32,940 nt of DNA from contig JAUWYL010000014.1 of the NCBI GenBank assembly GCA_030615855.1, forward strand, positions 1 to 32,940. Direction: 5' to 3'. Source of the stretch: a bacterium (GTDB taxonomy: Bacteria; UBP18; UBA7526). The notes under the pieces were generated by a model, which was not told the DNA's origin, ran no database searches, and saw only the letters and a program-made list of their open reading frames with translations. The stretch's first letter is position 1. Each line of letters opens with the position of its first letter. The position numbers and the translations under genes are program-made. Of this stretch, positions 15,622 through 24,085 are shown one piece after another.

Positions 15622-17808
15622 CAGCCCTTCAACCAGACTTTCGATGTTAGCGATTAATGATTGGGCGGCCTTGATGAGTTGGGCAGCATCCTCTTCTGTA
15701 ATCTTCTTTCCCGATTGGGCTTTTACTTGATTGATGAAGGCATTTATCTTGTTTATGGCAGATGCTGCCATATTCTCAGCATGTTCAATGTCTCCATTCT
15801 CAATATCTGCTTGAGCAGTTAGTACCTTATCCAATACTGTCTCCAGTTTCGCCTCAAGACTTCCTTCAACCTGTTGAGGAATATCCATTTCCTCTATCGT
15901 AGTAATTAGCGCTTCCAATTCTTTATCGGGTGTCAATACTTCAACCTCTGTTCCTGGCCCACCATAAGCGCCCATATCATTCCTTGTTCCATCAGGATCA
16001 TTGTAAATTGGGTCTGGATCACCTGCATCGATACAGGGTGAACCTGCCTGTAGATGATAGTCGTGATTTTCTGGGTCTATAAATAACGGATTTTGTGAGA
16101 TCGCGCCTTCGCCAGGTGCAGGTGTATAGTAGAGTGAACCCATCCCAGTATAGTCTTTAGCATTCTTCCAGACATCATTATAAGCGATCGAAATTAAGTT
16201 AGTAACATTTGGATCAGTAATTTCTATTCCTATACCAACATAGCCATCAATGATAATATTATTTATGATTTTACCCGAAAGGGTAGACCTATTCTCAGCT
16301 AAAATATAAATACCTTCACCCTCAATATCCGCAATTGTATTATTGAAAATTCTTGCCTCTAATAAATCATCATTTTGTACAAACCCATAAAACCCAGCAA
16401 AGCAGTTATAAATTAGATTATTTTGAATTGTAATGGTATTTTCTCCAGCTGCCTCCTCAAGCAGTATAGCCCCATCATTTCCGCATCCCGTAAAAATATT
16501 GTTTTTGATAGTTACCGAGGAAACATGGCCAGTGATGATCCCGGTAGCACGAGAATCACCGTTGAAAGTAAATCCCGCGATTGTGAAATTTTCAATCCCG
16601 TAACGGTGTTTATAAACACCCAGCATATAAAAGCAGGTATCTCCAGCCAGTAATATGGTATTCTCAGCCCCTGAGCCCTTCAAAGTTATTCCGTTCTTTG
16701 TAATACGTATTCTTTCAGTAATATTATAGAGTCCTTCCGCTACTAAAACAGTATCGCCACTACCAGCAGCAGCTATTCCTTCCTGAATAGTATTATAGGG
16801 ATGTTCGAAACTTCCGTCTTCAATGCCAGAGGTATTATTGAGATCAACATAGATAGTAATGGGTGGTCGACAAGCTAATTGAGTTAATGCTTTATCATAG
16901 TAGGTTGAGCCATCAGAGGCAACATATAGACGAAGAACCTTATATTCTATTTCTGGTGTTTCTGGAAGATAAATAGTCAATTCTTGGCCACCGTCATAAG
17001 TGATGGTAACCGTATCTCCTGCCTCTATCGAAAGTGGCTCGTGAAATGGCTCAAATTCAAGAACAAGGCAAGAAACATAAGCAAAATTATCCTTAAAAAA
17101 TTCTTGGTTATTGTCTAAGGCAACATAACCAAATGCCTCATCAGGATAAGGTTCTCCATGAATCCTTATGTTCCAAATCGGATCCCAATTCGGATATCCG
17201 TAACTGCCAGCTGTTCTGAGAGTAGTTGTTACATCCTCTAGATCTTGGATGTTTAAAGGCTCTGCTACATCAGACATTTGTGGGGATGCTTGGGCCAACC
17301 GAGTCAATGCTCTATCATAGTAGGTTGAGCCATCTGTGGCTACATATACACGAAGCCAATTTTCCGTTGTTGTTGGAAGATAAATAGTCAATTCTTGGCC
17401 ACCGTCATAAGTGATGGTAACCGTATCTCCTGCCTCTATCGAAAGTGGCTCGCATATTCCCTCAAGGTCAAGAACAAGATGAGAAACATAAGAAAAATTA
17501 TCATAAAAAAATTCTTGGTTACCGTCTAGGTGAACATCACCAAATCTCTCATCAGGACAAGGTTTTCCATAAATCAACAGATACCAAGTCGGATCATTGT
17601 TCGGATATCCGTAGCTACTAGCTGTTCTAACAGTAGTTGTTACATCCTCTAGATCTTGGATGCTTAAAGGCTCTGCTGCATTAAGGGTTGCAGTAGTTAA
17701 ACCCACAAATAATCCCACCAACACCAAAACCAATAAACTCTTTTTCTTCACCCCGTTAGAGATAGGTCGCCTTGGGCGACCGTAATTTACATCATTTACT
17801 AGCTTCAT
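15619..17808 (-). CDS. Secreted right-handed parallel beta-helix protein with two N-terminal ~130-aa repeats and C-terminal helical region
   Basis: ORF track start 17970. The likely start is ATG 17808 (MKLVNDVNYGRPRR...) with SD AAGGAGGGAAAA. Contains IYVDLNNTSGIEDGSFEHPYNTIQEGIAAAGSGDTVLVAEGLYN (DUF1565/beta-helix type). Confidence 0.82.
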   Translation of the reverse strand: MKLVNDVNYGRPRRPISNGVKKKSLLVLVLVGLFVGLTTATLNAAEPLSIQDLEDVTTTVRTASSYGYPNNDPTWYLLIYGKPCPDERFGDVHLDGNQEFFYDNFSYVSHLVLDLEGICEPLSIEAGDTVTITYDGGQELTIYLPTTTENWLRVYVATDGSTYYDRALTRLAQASPQMSDVAEPLNIQDLEDVTTTLRTAGSYGYPNWDPIWNIRIHGEPYPDEAFGYVALDNNQEFFKDNFAYVSCLVLEFEPFHEPLSIEAGDTVTITYDGGQELTIYLPETPEIEYKVLRLYVASDGSTYYDKALTQLACRPPITIYVDLNNTSGIEDGSFEHPYNTIQEGIAAAGSGDTVLVAEGLYNITERIRITKNGITLKGSGAENTILLAGDTCFYMLGVYKHRYGIENFTIAGFTFNGDSRATGIITGHVSSVTIKNNIFTGCGNDGAILLEEAAGENTITIQNNLIYNCFAGFYGFVQNDDLLEARIFNNTIADIEGEGIYILAENRSTLSGKIINNIIIDGYVGIGIEITDPNVTNLISIAYNDVWKNAKDYTGMGSLYYTPAPGEGAISQNPLFIDPENHDYHLQAGSPCIDAGDPDPIYNDPDGTRNDMGAYGGPGTEVEVLTPDKELEALITTIEEMDIPQQVEGSLEAKLETVLDKVLTAQADIENGDIEHAENMAASAINKINAFINQVKAQSGKKITEEDAAQLIKAAQSLIANIESLVEGL

Positions 17809-17884
17809 TTTTCCCTCCTTGTCCTTTTTCTTATTTTCAAAAATTCTTTCTACTATCAAATTTGCTCTATCATCTCTAACGGGG
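17751..17884. repeat. 134-bp inverted-repeat element CCCCGTTAGAGAT...ATCTCTAACGGGG spanning the start of the beta-helix gene
   Basis: 13-bp arms 17751-17763 and 17872-17884 are exact reverse complements. Confidence 0.8.
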
Positions 17885-17972
17885 TTCATTTCTTTGTTCC
17901 TCCTTTTAGACACGGATTTTCTTGCTTTGCTTATTGTGTGAGAAAAATACCACGGATTAGCACGGATCAATT

Positions 17973-18020
17973 AATTAGTCGATAAGTTGAATAGTTAATA
18001 AGTTGACAAGTTGATAAGTA
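17973..18020. repeat. Octamer array (GATAAGTT-type)
   Basis: AATTAGTC GATAAGTT GAATAGTT AATAAGTT GACAAGTT GATAAGTA, no phase slip. Confidence 0.8.
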
Positions 18021-18067
18021 TCACAGATTTGCACAGATTTATTACGGATTAGCACGGATCACAGATA
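18021..18067. repeat. Decamer-like array (CACAGATTTG / CACGGATTAG)
   Basis: CACAGATTTG CACAGATTTA TTACGGATTAG CACGGATCACAGAT; related runs at 15399-15435, 17951-17968 and 14388-14416. Confidence 0.65.
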
Positions 18068-18072
18068 AAGGT

Positions 18073-18136
18073 CATCCGGCAATCCGGTAATCAGGAACTA
18101 GGATATCCGGATAACCTGATAGCCTGATAACCTTAT
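18073..18136. repeat. Strand-switching octamer array (ATCCGG / CCTGAT) downstream of the AAA ATPase
   Basis: CATCCGGC AATCCGGT AATCAGGA ACTAGGAT ATCCGGAT AACCTGAT AGCCTGAT AACCTTAT; switches orientation at palindromic ATCCGGAT. Confidence 0.8.
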
Positions 18137-18142
18137 GTTATT

Positions 18143-18949
18143 TTACCATCTTCCTCCCAGGTCGCTGGCTACCTCTCTAACGATATCCTCCCCTATCCTG
18201 GGAACCTCCTTGCCGAAGCCGATGAAGAGGGCCATATCGCAGATATTATTTATCTCCCTGGGACAGCCCTTGGACTGCCTGTGGATTAGGTCCAATGCTT
18301 CAGCATCGAAGAGCTCCTCCTCCCTCCCCGCTATTCGCAGGCGATGGGCGATGTATTTCCCGGTTTCCTCCGCATTCAGGGTGGTAAGATGATACCTTAT
18401 GGGAAGGCGCTGCTTGAACTGGGGGATGCGGTTTATCTTCTCCCTCAATTCGGGTTGGCCTAAAAGGAGGAGGGTGAGAAGGAACCTCTTCTCCCACTGA
18501 AAGTTCAGAAGCATCCTCAGTTCCTCGAATATCCTCTGGTCGGCGATAAGCTGGGCCTCATCGATGATGATGACGGTATCCTTTCCAATATCCACATTCC
18601 TCTGCAGTATCTCGTTCAGGATGTGGAGGAGGTCTGACTTTCTGAAGGGAGGGGTCTCATTCTGTAATTGACGCACGATCTCCCTCAGGAACTCTATGGC
18701 TGTGATCTGGGTATTGGTGATGTAAATGAGCTTATACTTCACGGGATCGAGTTCATCCAAAAGGACCCGGGATATGACGGTTTTCCCGCTTCCGAACTCC
18801 CCGGTCATTACTGCTCCTCCCTTCCTCTCCTGAATGGCATAGATTAAGCGGGTTAAAGCCTCCTCATGCTTTGGGGAGCGATAGAGGAAGCGGGGATCGG
18901 GAGTATTCTCAAAGGGCTTCTCCTTCAATCCCCAGTAGGCCTCATACAT
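18143..18949 (-). CDS. AAA ATPase, ExeA/GspA-like (secretion-associated)
   Basis: MYEAYWGLKEKPFENTPDPRFLYRSPKHEEALTRLIYAIQERKGGAVMTGEFGSGKTVISR (Walker A), DTVIIIDEAQLI (Walker B). Confidence 0.88.
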   Translation of the reverse strand: MYEAYWGLKEKPFENTPDPRFLYRSPKHEEALTRLIYAIQERKGGAVMTGEFGSGKTVISRVLLDELDPVKYKLIYITNTQITAIEFLREIVRQLQNETPPFRKSDLLHILNEILQRNVDIGKDTVIIIDEAQLIADQRIFEELRMLLNFQWEKRFLLTLLLLGQPELREKINRIPQFKQRLPIRYHLTTLNAEETGKYIAHRLRIAGREEELFDAEALDLIHRQSKGCPREINNICDMALFIGFGKEVPRIGEDIVREVASDLGGRW

Positions 18950-18962
18950 AATAGACTCCTTT

Positions 18963-19010
18963 AATCAGGGTATCGGGTAATCGGGGTATCGGGTAATCAG
19001 GATATCATAA
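18963..19010. repeat. Octamer array (TATCGGGT/AATCAGGA)
   Basis: AATCAGGG TATCGGGT AATCGGGG TATCGGGT AATCAGGA TATCATAA, no phase slip. Confidence 0.85.
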
Positions 19011-19034
19011 AGATTGCGATTTAACAATAATTTT

Positions 19035-20189
19035 TTATTCAGAGACCTCTTTTAAGGTTTCAACGATGTATTCTATCTCTTCCCTCTTTAGTTCGGGATA
19101 GATGGGAAGAGAGATTACTTCTTTAGCGCATTCTTCTGCAACTGGGAAATCCCCTTTTTTATATCCTAAACGATGATATACTTTTTGGAGATGTAAAGGA
19201 AGAGGATAGTGAATGCCACAGAAAATACTTTTCCCCTGCAAGAATTTATAGATCTCGTTCCTTCTCTTTATTCTTATGACATAGAGGTGATAGACATGCC
19301 TGGCGTATTCTTCTTCATAAGGAGTGATGACATCGAAATCTTTTAACAACTCATTATAGATCAAGGCATTCTTTCTTCTCTTCTCGTTCCATTCATCGAG
19401 GTATTTGAGTTTTACTCTCAGGATAGCGGCCTGGAGGGCATCTAACCTATAATTATAACCAACCATGAGATGCTCATACTTTTCTCTCCTTCCATGATCC
19501 CGAAGCATTCTGATCTTATTAGTCATCTTCCCATCATTGGTGACCACCATTCCTCCATCCCCATAGGCTCCCAGATTCTTTCCGGGATAGAAGCTGAAGC
19601 ATCCAATATCTCCTATGGAGCCCACTCTCTTTCCTTTATACTTTGCTCCGTGTGCCTGACAGGCGTCCTCAATCACCTTGAGATTATACTTTTTGGCTAA
19701 TTTCAGAATAGGGTCCAAATCTGCTGGCTGGCCATAGAGATGGATGGGGATGATGGCTCTGATTAGTTGGTTGGTTTGTTTGTTGGTTGGTTGGTTAGTT
19801 TTGGAATTAACCTTACATCTCTTTTTAATGAATTCCCCGAGTTTTTGGACATCGATATTGTAGTCTCTGGGATTAATATCAATAAAGACTGGTTTCGCCC
19901 CAGAGTGGATAATGGTCTCGACCGTTGCCGTGAAGGTATAGGGGGTGGTGATGACCTCATCCCCTTCTCCAATCCCCAAAGATAATAGGGCGAGGTGGAG
20001 GGCAGAGGTCCCACTCGAGGTTCCTACTGCGTATTTCGTATTACAGAATTTAGCAAACTCTTCTTCAAATTTAGCGAGCTCTTCACCCAGAATAAAGGCC
20101 GTTGAATCCAAGACCCTATTTATTGCCCCCTGAATCTCATCCTTTATCTCCTCATACTGACTCTTCAGGTCTACTAAGGGAATCTTCAC
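19035..20189 (-). CDS. DegT/DnrJ/EryC1/StrS-family aminotransferase (sugar aminotransferase), GTG start
   Basis: [17 protein letters not shown]...[38 protein letters not shown]...[24 protein letters not shown]. Confidence 0.92.
   Translation of the reverse strand: MKIPLVDLKSQYEEIKDEIQGAINRVLDSTAFILGEELAKFEEEFAKFCNTKYAVGTSSGTSALHLALLSLGIGEGDEVITTPYTFTATVETIIHSGAKPVFIDINPRDYNIDVQKLGEFIKKRCKVNSKTNQPTNKQTNQLIRAIIPIHLYGQPADLDPILKLAKKYNLKVIEDACQAHGAKYKGKRVGSIGDIGCFSFYPGKNLGAYGDGGMVVTNDGKMTNKIRMLRDHGRREKYEHLMVGYNYRLDALQAAILRVKLKYLDEWNEKRRKNALIYNELLKDFDVITPYEEEYARHVYHLYVIRIKRRNEIYKFLQGKSIFCGIHYPLPLHLQKVYHRLGYKKGDFPVAEECAKEVISLPIYPELKREEIEYIVETLKEVSE
19765..19803. repeat. TTGG/TTTG tetramer array inside the DegT gene
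   Basis: TTAGTTGGTTGGTTTGTTTGTTGGTTGGTTGGTTAG, translated in frame on the minus strand as [14 protein letters not shown]. Confidence 0.85.
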
Positions 20190-20296
20190 TCCGCACCTTC
20201 TCCGTATTCTATTATTTTTATTTAACTACTGTGTCAACCTCTATGTCCCCACACCCTCTTATCAAGAATATGATTGAATATAAAGAAGGTGCGGGG
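20189..20296. repeat. Element with CTCCGCACCTTCT...AGAAGGTGCGGGG terminal inverted repeats, exactly filling the nadD-degT gap
   Basis: Arms at 20189-20201 and 20284-20296; related to 14304-14378. Confidence 0.75.
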
Positions 20297-20297
20297 T

Positions 20298-20879
20298 TCA
20301 TAGGTATAGCCGGTGCTGATAGATGTATCTCTCCACCTTCTCTGGGAGAAGATACTTTATGGTCTCGCCCCTTTTCAGGCGCTTCCTGATATCTGTGGAT
20401 GAGATGGCCAAGGCAGGAACCTCGATTAAGCGGGTATGCCTCTCATATCTCGGGGGTAGTTTTCTTAGTTTAAAGCCCGGTCGGGAAGCAGCGATAAACT
20501 CGCACAAAGTGGGTAATTCCTTGGCCTTCTTCCACTTGGGCATCTGAGCGATGGCATCCGCTCCCGTGATAAAGAAGAGTTTCGTCTCTTTCCCAAACTT
20601 TTTCTTAAATTCTTTCATGGTATCCCGGGTGTATGACTTTCCCCTTCTCTTAATCTCAATATTGGATACTGAAAAATAGCCATTATTCTCTATGGCTAAT
20701 TTTGCCATCTTGTAGCGATGAGAGGAAGAGATTAAGTCTCTTCTCCCTTTATAGGGAGTGCGATAGGAGGGAACGAAGATCACCTTGTCCAACTTGAACT
20801 TATCCCTCACTACTTCTGCGGTCACCAGGTGGCCGTAGTGGATGGGGTTAAAGGTCCCGCCCATGATCCCAATGCGCAT
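20298..20879 (-). CDS. nadD: Nicotinate-nucleotide adenylyltransferase
   Basis: MRIGIMGGTFNPIHYGHLVTAEVVRDKFKLDKVIFVPSYRTPYK...; ISSTDIRKRLKRGE. Confidence 0.95.
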   Translation of the reverse strand: MRIGIMGGTFNPIHYGHLVTAEVVRDKFKLDKVIFVPSYRTPYKGRRDLISSSHRYKMAKLAIENNGYFSVSNIEIKRRGKSYTRDTMKEFKKKFGKETKLFFITGADAIAQMPKWKKAKELPTLCEFIAASRPGFKLRKLPPRYERHTRLIEVPALAISSTDIRKRLKRGETIKYLLPEKVERYIYQHRLYL

Positions 20880-20894
20880 ATTTCACCTGCCAAG

Positions 20895-20933
20895 TTCAGG
20901 ATATCGGGTAATCAGGATATCGGGTAATCGGGT
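20895..20933. repeat. Octamer array (TATCGGGT/AATCAGGA)
   Basis: TTCAGGA TATCGGGT AATCAGGA TATCGGGT AATCGGGT. Confidence 0.85.
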
Positions 20934-20950
20934 TAAAAACATGTAATGTA

Positions 20951-21322
20951 TTAATCGTCGCTATCCCGTTTTCTACGAATATATTTGATGTAGGCGTTAA
21001 TTCCTTTTATTAACTCCTCATATTCGTTGACTAAACGATCGCTACGTTCCTTATCAATATATTTCTTCCCTTCAAGTTTCCTTAAATGGTTTTGGGTCTC
21101 ACCTGCCTCTCTGCGTGCTGTATACATCCCTTTCATCTTATTATTGTAATAATAACTGGTGTAACCTTCGGCAATGTTATCAGGAACTGAAGAAGACGAC
21201 CTTTCTATTTGACTCCGATCCCTAAAGCGCTCATCTGAAGGTAATGATTTAGCAATGGTGTGAACCTCGAGCATCAATTTATGCGCCTGTTGCCAGATTC
21301 TTAGTTTTTCAAACCCCGCCAT
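20951..21322 (-). CDS. Four-helix-bundle protein (23S rRNA intervening-sequence / S23 family)
   Basis: MAGFEKLRIWQQAHKLMLEVHTIAKSLPSDERFRDRSQIERSSSSVPDNIAEGYTSY: characteristic family signature. Confidence 0.9.
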   Translation of the reverse strand: MAGFEKLRIWQQAHKLMLEVHTIAKSLPSDERFRDRSQIERSSSSVPDNIAEGYTSYYYNNKMKGMYTARREAGETQNHLRKLEGKKYIDKERSDRLVNEYEELIKGINAYIKYIRRKRDSDD

Positions 21323-21333
21323 TTCTTACCTGT

Positions 21334-21373
21334 TCTCCTGATAACCTGATCCCCTGATCTCCCGATAACCCGA
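21334..21373. repeat. Octamer array in opposite orientation (TAACCTGA/TAACCCGA)
   Basis: TCTCCTGA TAACCTGA TCCCCTGA TCTCCCGA TAACCCGA. Confidence 0.85.
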
Positions 21374-21376
21374 TCC

Positions 21377-22636
21377 TCATTCTCTAACCTGTCCCTTCCC
21401 GTAGACTAAGTACTTATAAGTGGTGAGTTCCTCTAGGCCCATGGGCCCTCGAGCATGGAGCTTCTGGGTAGAGATCCCAATCTCGGCTCCCAGACCAAAC
21501 TCCCCACCATCATTGAGCCTGGTTGAGGCATTGACGAAGACCGCACTGGCATCGACCTCTTTCAAGAACCTCTCTGCCGCTCTCTTATTTCTGGTAATTA
21601 TGGCCTCTGAGTGGCCTGAGCCATACCTTGAGATATGGTTTAAGGCCTCAGCGAGGCCTTTTACTACCTTGATGGACAGGACCAAGTTCAGGTACTCTGT
21701 CTGCCAATCGATTTCGTTTGCTCTTTTAATTTGAGAAATAATCCTTTTGGTCTTGGGACAACCCCTCACCTCCACTCCTGCTTCTTTTAGTCTTTCGATT
21801 ATTCGGGGTAGAAACTTCTTGGCGATATCTTTATGAACCAAGAGGGTCTCAAGAGCATTACATACCCCTGGCCTCTGAACCTTGGCATTATAGACTATTT
21901 CCTCCGCCATGTCCAGATTAGCATCCCGGTCCACATAGGTATGGCATAACCCCTTGGCATGGGCGATGACCGGGATAGTGGATTCCCTTCGCACCATCTG
22001 GATGAGACCCTCTCCTCCCCGGGGGATGACGAGATCGATGTAGTCATCCAGCCTCAGTAATTCCTTTACCGCCTTTCGAGAAGTGGTCCCGATTAGTTGA
22101 ATGGCGTTTTCAGGAAGGCCTTTAGTTCCGTTCAAAATTTTGGTGATAATAAGGTTAGAGTTCTGGGCCTCGCTTCCTCCCTTTAGAATGATGGCGTTCC
22201 CGCTCTTGAAGGCCAGGCCACTGGCTTCTACCGTGACATTTGGCCGGGCCTCATAGATCATGGCGATTACCCCGATGGGAACCCTCACCTTCTTTATTAC
22301 TAGGCCATTGGGTCTTCTGGTGGTTCTCATTATCCTTCCCACGGGATCGGGAAGGGAGGCGACCTCTCTCAGGGATTTTGCCATATTCCTGATGCGTAAG
22401 AGAGTCAGAGTGAGGCGATCTATCAGGGCCTTGCTTAGACCTTTCTTCTTAGCCAGTTTAATATCCCTTTCGTTTGCTCTTAAAATTTCTTTCTTCCTCT
22501 TAAGGATTCCCCTTGCCATATTCTTTAGGATGCTATTCTTGACAGGGGTGGAAAGTCTGGCCAATTCTTCCGAGGCCCTCTTGGCCCTCTTGGCCATTCT
22601 TATCATCTCATTCTTAATATCCACCTTAACACCCAT
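21377..22636 (-). CDS. proA: Gamma-glutamyl phosphate reductase
   Basis: PVGRIMRTTRRPNGLVIKKVRVPIGVIAMIYEARPNVTVEASGLAFKSGNAIILKGG...FVNASTRLNDGGEFGLGAEIGISTQKLHARGPMGLEELTTYKY. Confidence 0.97.
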   Translation of the reverse strand: MGVKVDIKNEMIRMAKRAKRASEELARLSTPVKNSILKNMARGILKRKKEILRANERDIKLAKKKGLSKALIDRLTLTLLRIRNMAKSLREVASLPDPVGRIMRTTRRPNGLVIKKVRVPIGVIAMIYEARPNVTVEASGLAFKSGNAIILKGGSEAQNSNLIITKILNGTKGLPENAIQLIGTTSRKAVKELLRLDDYIDLVIPRGGEGLIQMVRRESTIPVIAHAKGLCHTYVDRDANLDMAEEIVYNAKVQRPGVCNALETLLVHKDIAKKFLPRIIERLKEAGVEVRGCPKTKRIISQIKRANEIDWQTEYLNLVLSIKVVKGLAEALNHISRYGSGHSEAIITRNKRAAERFLKEVDASAVFVNASTRLNDGGEFGLGAEIGISTQKLHARGPMGLEELTTYKYLVYGKGQVRE

Positions 22637-22642
22637 ATAAGA

Positions 22643-22914
22643 AGTAACCAGTAACCAGTTTACAGCAAAAAGTAGAAGGATACCAGAAGATCAGAATATC
22701 AGTAGGAAGGATACCAGTACATCAGGATATCAGGAAAAATCTATTAAAGCCTGATATTCTGGTACCCTGATACTCTACCTACTGATTTGCTGATACCCTG
22801 ATATGCGTTTCATCTTGTTTGTAATTTGTTATTTGGAATTTAAACATTCTGGTTACTGTTCGTCCGCCCCAGAGGGGCGAGACCTCGCCTTCGGCGGGCT
22901 GGTTACTGTAAACT
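22643..22914. repeat. Composite nested-palindrome element, copy 1 (proB-proA gap)
   Basis: Outer AGTAACCAGTAACCAGTTTACAG ... CTGGTTACTGTAAACT; inner ~57-bp imperfect arms of ATCAG octamers around AAAAATCTATTAAAG; shares blocks with 25652-26053. Confidence 0.8.
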
Positions 22915-22936
22915 CTCTGCCTTGCCCTCTAACTTG

Positions 22937-24046
22937 TTAAAGGATGACCAGATTATCTCTATGGATGATTTCATCGTAGTCCTTATAGCCCAGGATCTTT
23001 CTTATCTCTTGGGTCTTCTTTCCCTTTATTTCATCAATTTCATTTGAAGAGTAAGAGACTATTCCCCGGGCAAACTCTTCATCTTCTTCATCGATAACGC
23101 TCACCCCGTCTCCTATAGAGAACCTACCCTCGACCTCTCTGATTCCAGAGGGAAGGAGACTTTTGCCTCTTTTAGAAATGGCCTCCTTGGCCCCCTCGTC
23201 TATCTTTATCTTCCCCCTGAGGACGACTCCAAAAGCGATCCATCTCTTCCGCGACTTGAGCCTTTCCTTAGGGAGGAATAGGGTTCCCAGGCGCTCCCCA
23301 GCTAGGAGCCGGGAGATCGCGTTCTTTATCCTTCCATCAGCGATGACCATGGCCACCCCAGAGGAGCGGGCAATCTTGGCCGCCCGGAGTTTAGTTACCA
23401 TCCCACCCGTTCCCCTCAGGGTTCCCGAGCCAGAGGCCATCCTTTCTAACTGAGGGGTAATCTGGGACACCTCTTCTATGAACCTAGCCCCTCCTCCCCT
23501 CTTAGGGTCCGTGGTATATAATCCCTTAGTATCTGTTAGGATAATTAGTAGATCGGCCTCTACCTTACTGGCTACCAAGGCGGAGAGGGTATCGTTATCT
23601 CCAAACTTTATCTCATCTACTGCTACGGTATCGTTCTCGTTGACGATGGGGATGGCCTTGTAATTCAAGAGGGTTAAAAGGGTATTTCGGGCATTGAGGT
23701 ATCTCTCTCTATTTTGAATATCCTCTGAGGTTAATAGAACCTGGGCCACGAGGCAGCCCCTCTTCTTGAAGAGCCTCTCGTATATCCCCATCAAGAGATT
23801 CTGGCCGATGGCTGCCGCGGCTTGCTTCTGAGGCATGGTGGTGAGTTTCCTCAGGTTCAGCCTCCCCATTCCGCTGGCAATGGCACCAGAGGTGACGAGG
23901 ATGATTTCTCTATTCTTCTTCTGTAAAGAGGCTAGTTGATCTACGATCCCCTCCATCCTCTTCAGGTTCAGTCTATTCTTTTCTGTTAAGAGGCTGGAAC
24001 CCACCTTAACCACGATGCGCTTTGCTTTTGAGAAGTCTCTTTCCAT
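22937..24046 (-). CDS. proB: Glutamate 5-kinase (with C-terminal PUA domain)
   Basis: AKRIVVKVGSSLLTEKN...ILVTSGAIASGMGRL...PIVNENDTVAVDEIKFGDNDTLSALVASKVEADLLIILTDTKGLY. Confidence 0.96.
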   Translation of the reverse strand: MERDFSKAKRIVVKVGSSLLTEKNRLNLKRMEGIVDQLASLQKKNREIILVTSGAIASGMGRLNLRKLTTMPQKQAAAAIGQNLLMGIYERLFKKRGCLVAQVLLTSEDIQNRERYLNARNTLLTLLNYKAIPIVNENDTVAVDEIKFGDNDTLSALVASKVEADLLIILTDTKGLYTTDPKRGGGARFIEEVSQITPQLERMASGSGTLRGTGGMVTKLRAAKIARSSGVAMVIADGRIKNAISRLLAGERLGTLFLPKERLKSRKRWIAFGVVLRGKIKIDEGAKEAISKRGKSLLPSGIREVEGRFSIGDGVSVIDEEDEEFARGIVSYSSNEIDEIKGKKTQEIRKILGYKDYDEIIHRDNLVIL

Positions 24047-24085
24047 CTACTGCTCCCTTTGGTCGCAAGTAAGAAGGGAGATTGG

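Noticed and set aside
18961-19010. Possible CRISPR array from regularly repeated TATCGGGT/AATCAGGA
   Set aside because: Units are contiguous octamers with no spacers, and no cas genes are present.
20951-21322. Four-helix-bundle gene as Avd of a diversity-generating retroelement
   Set aside because: No reverse transcriptase or template/variable repeat in the window; the sequence fits the broader S23/IVS family.
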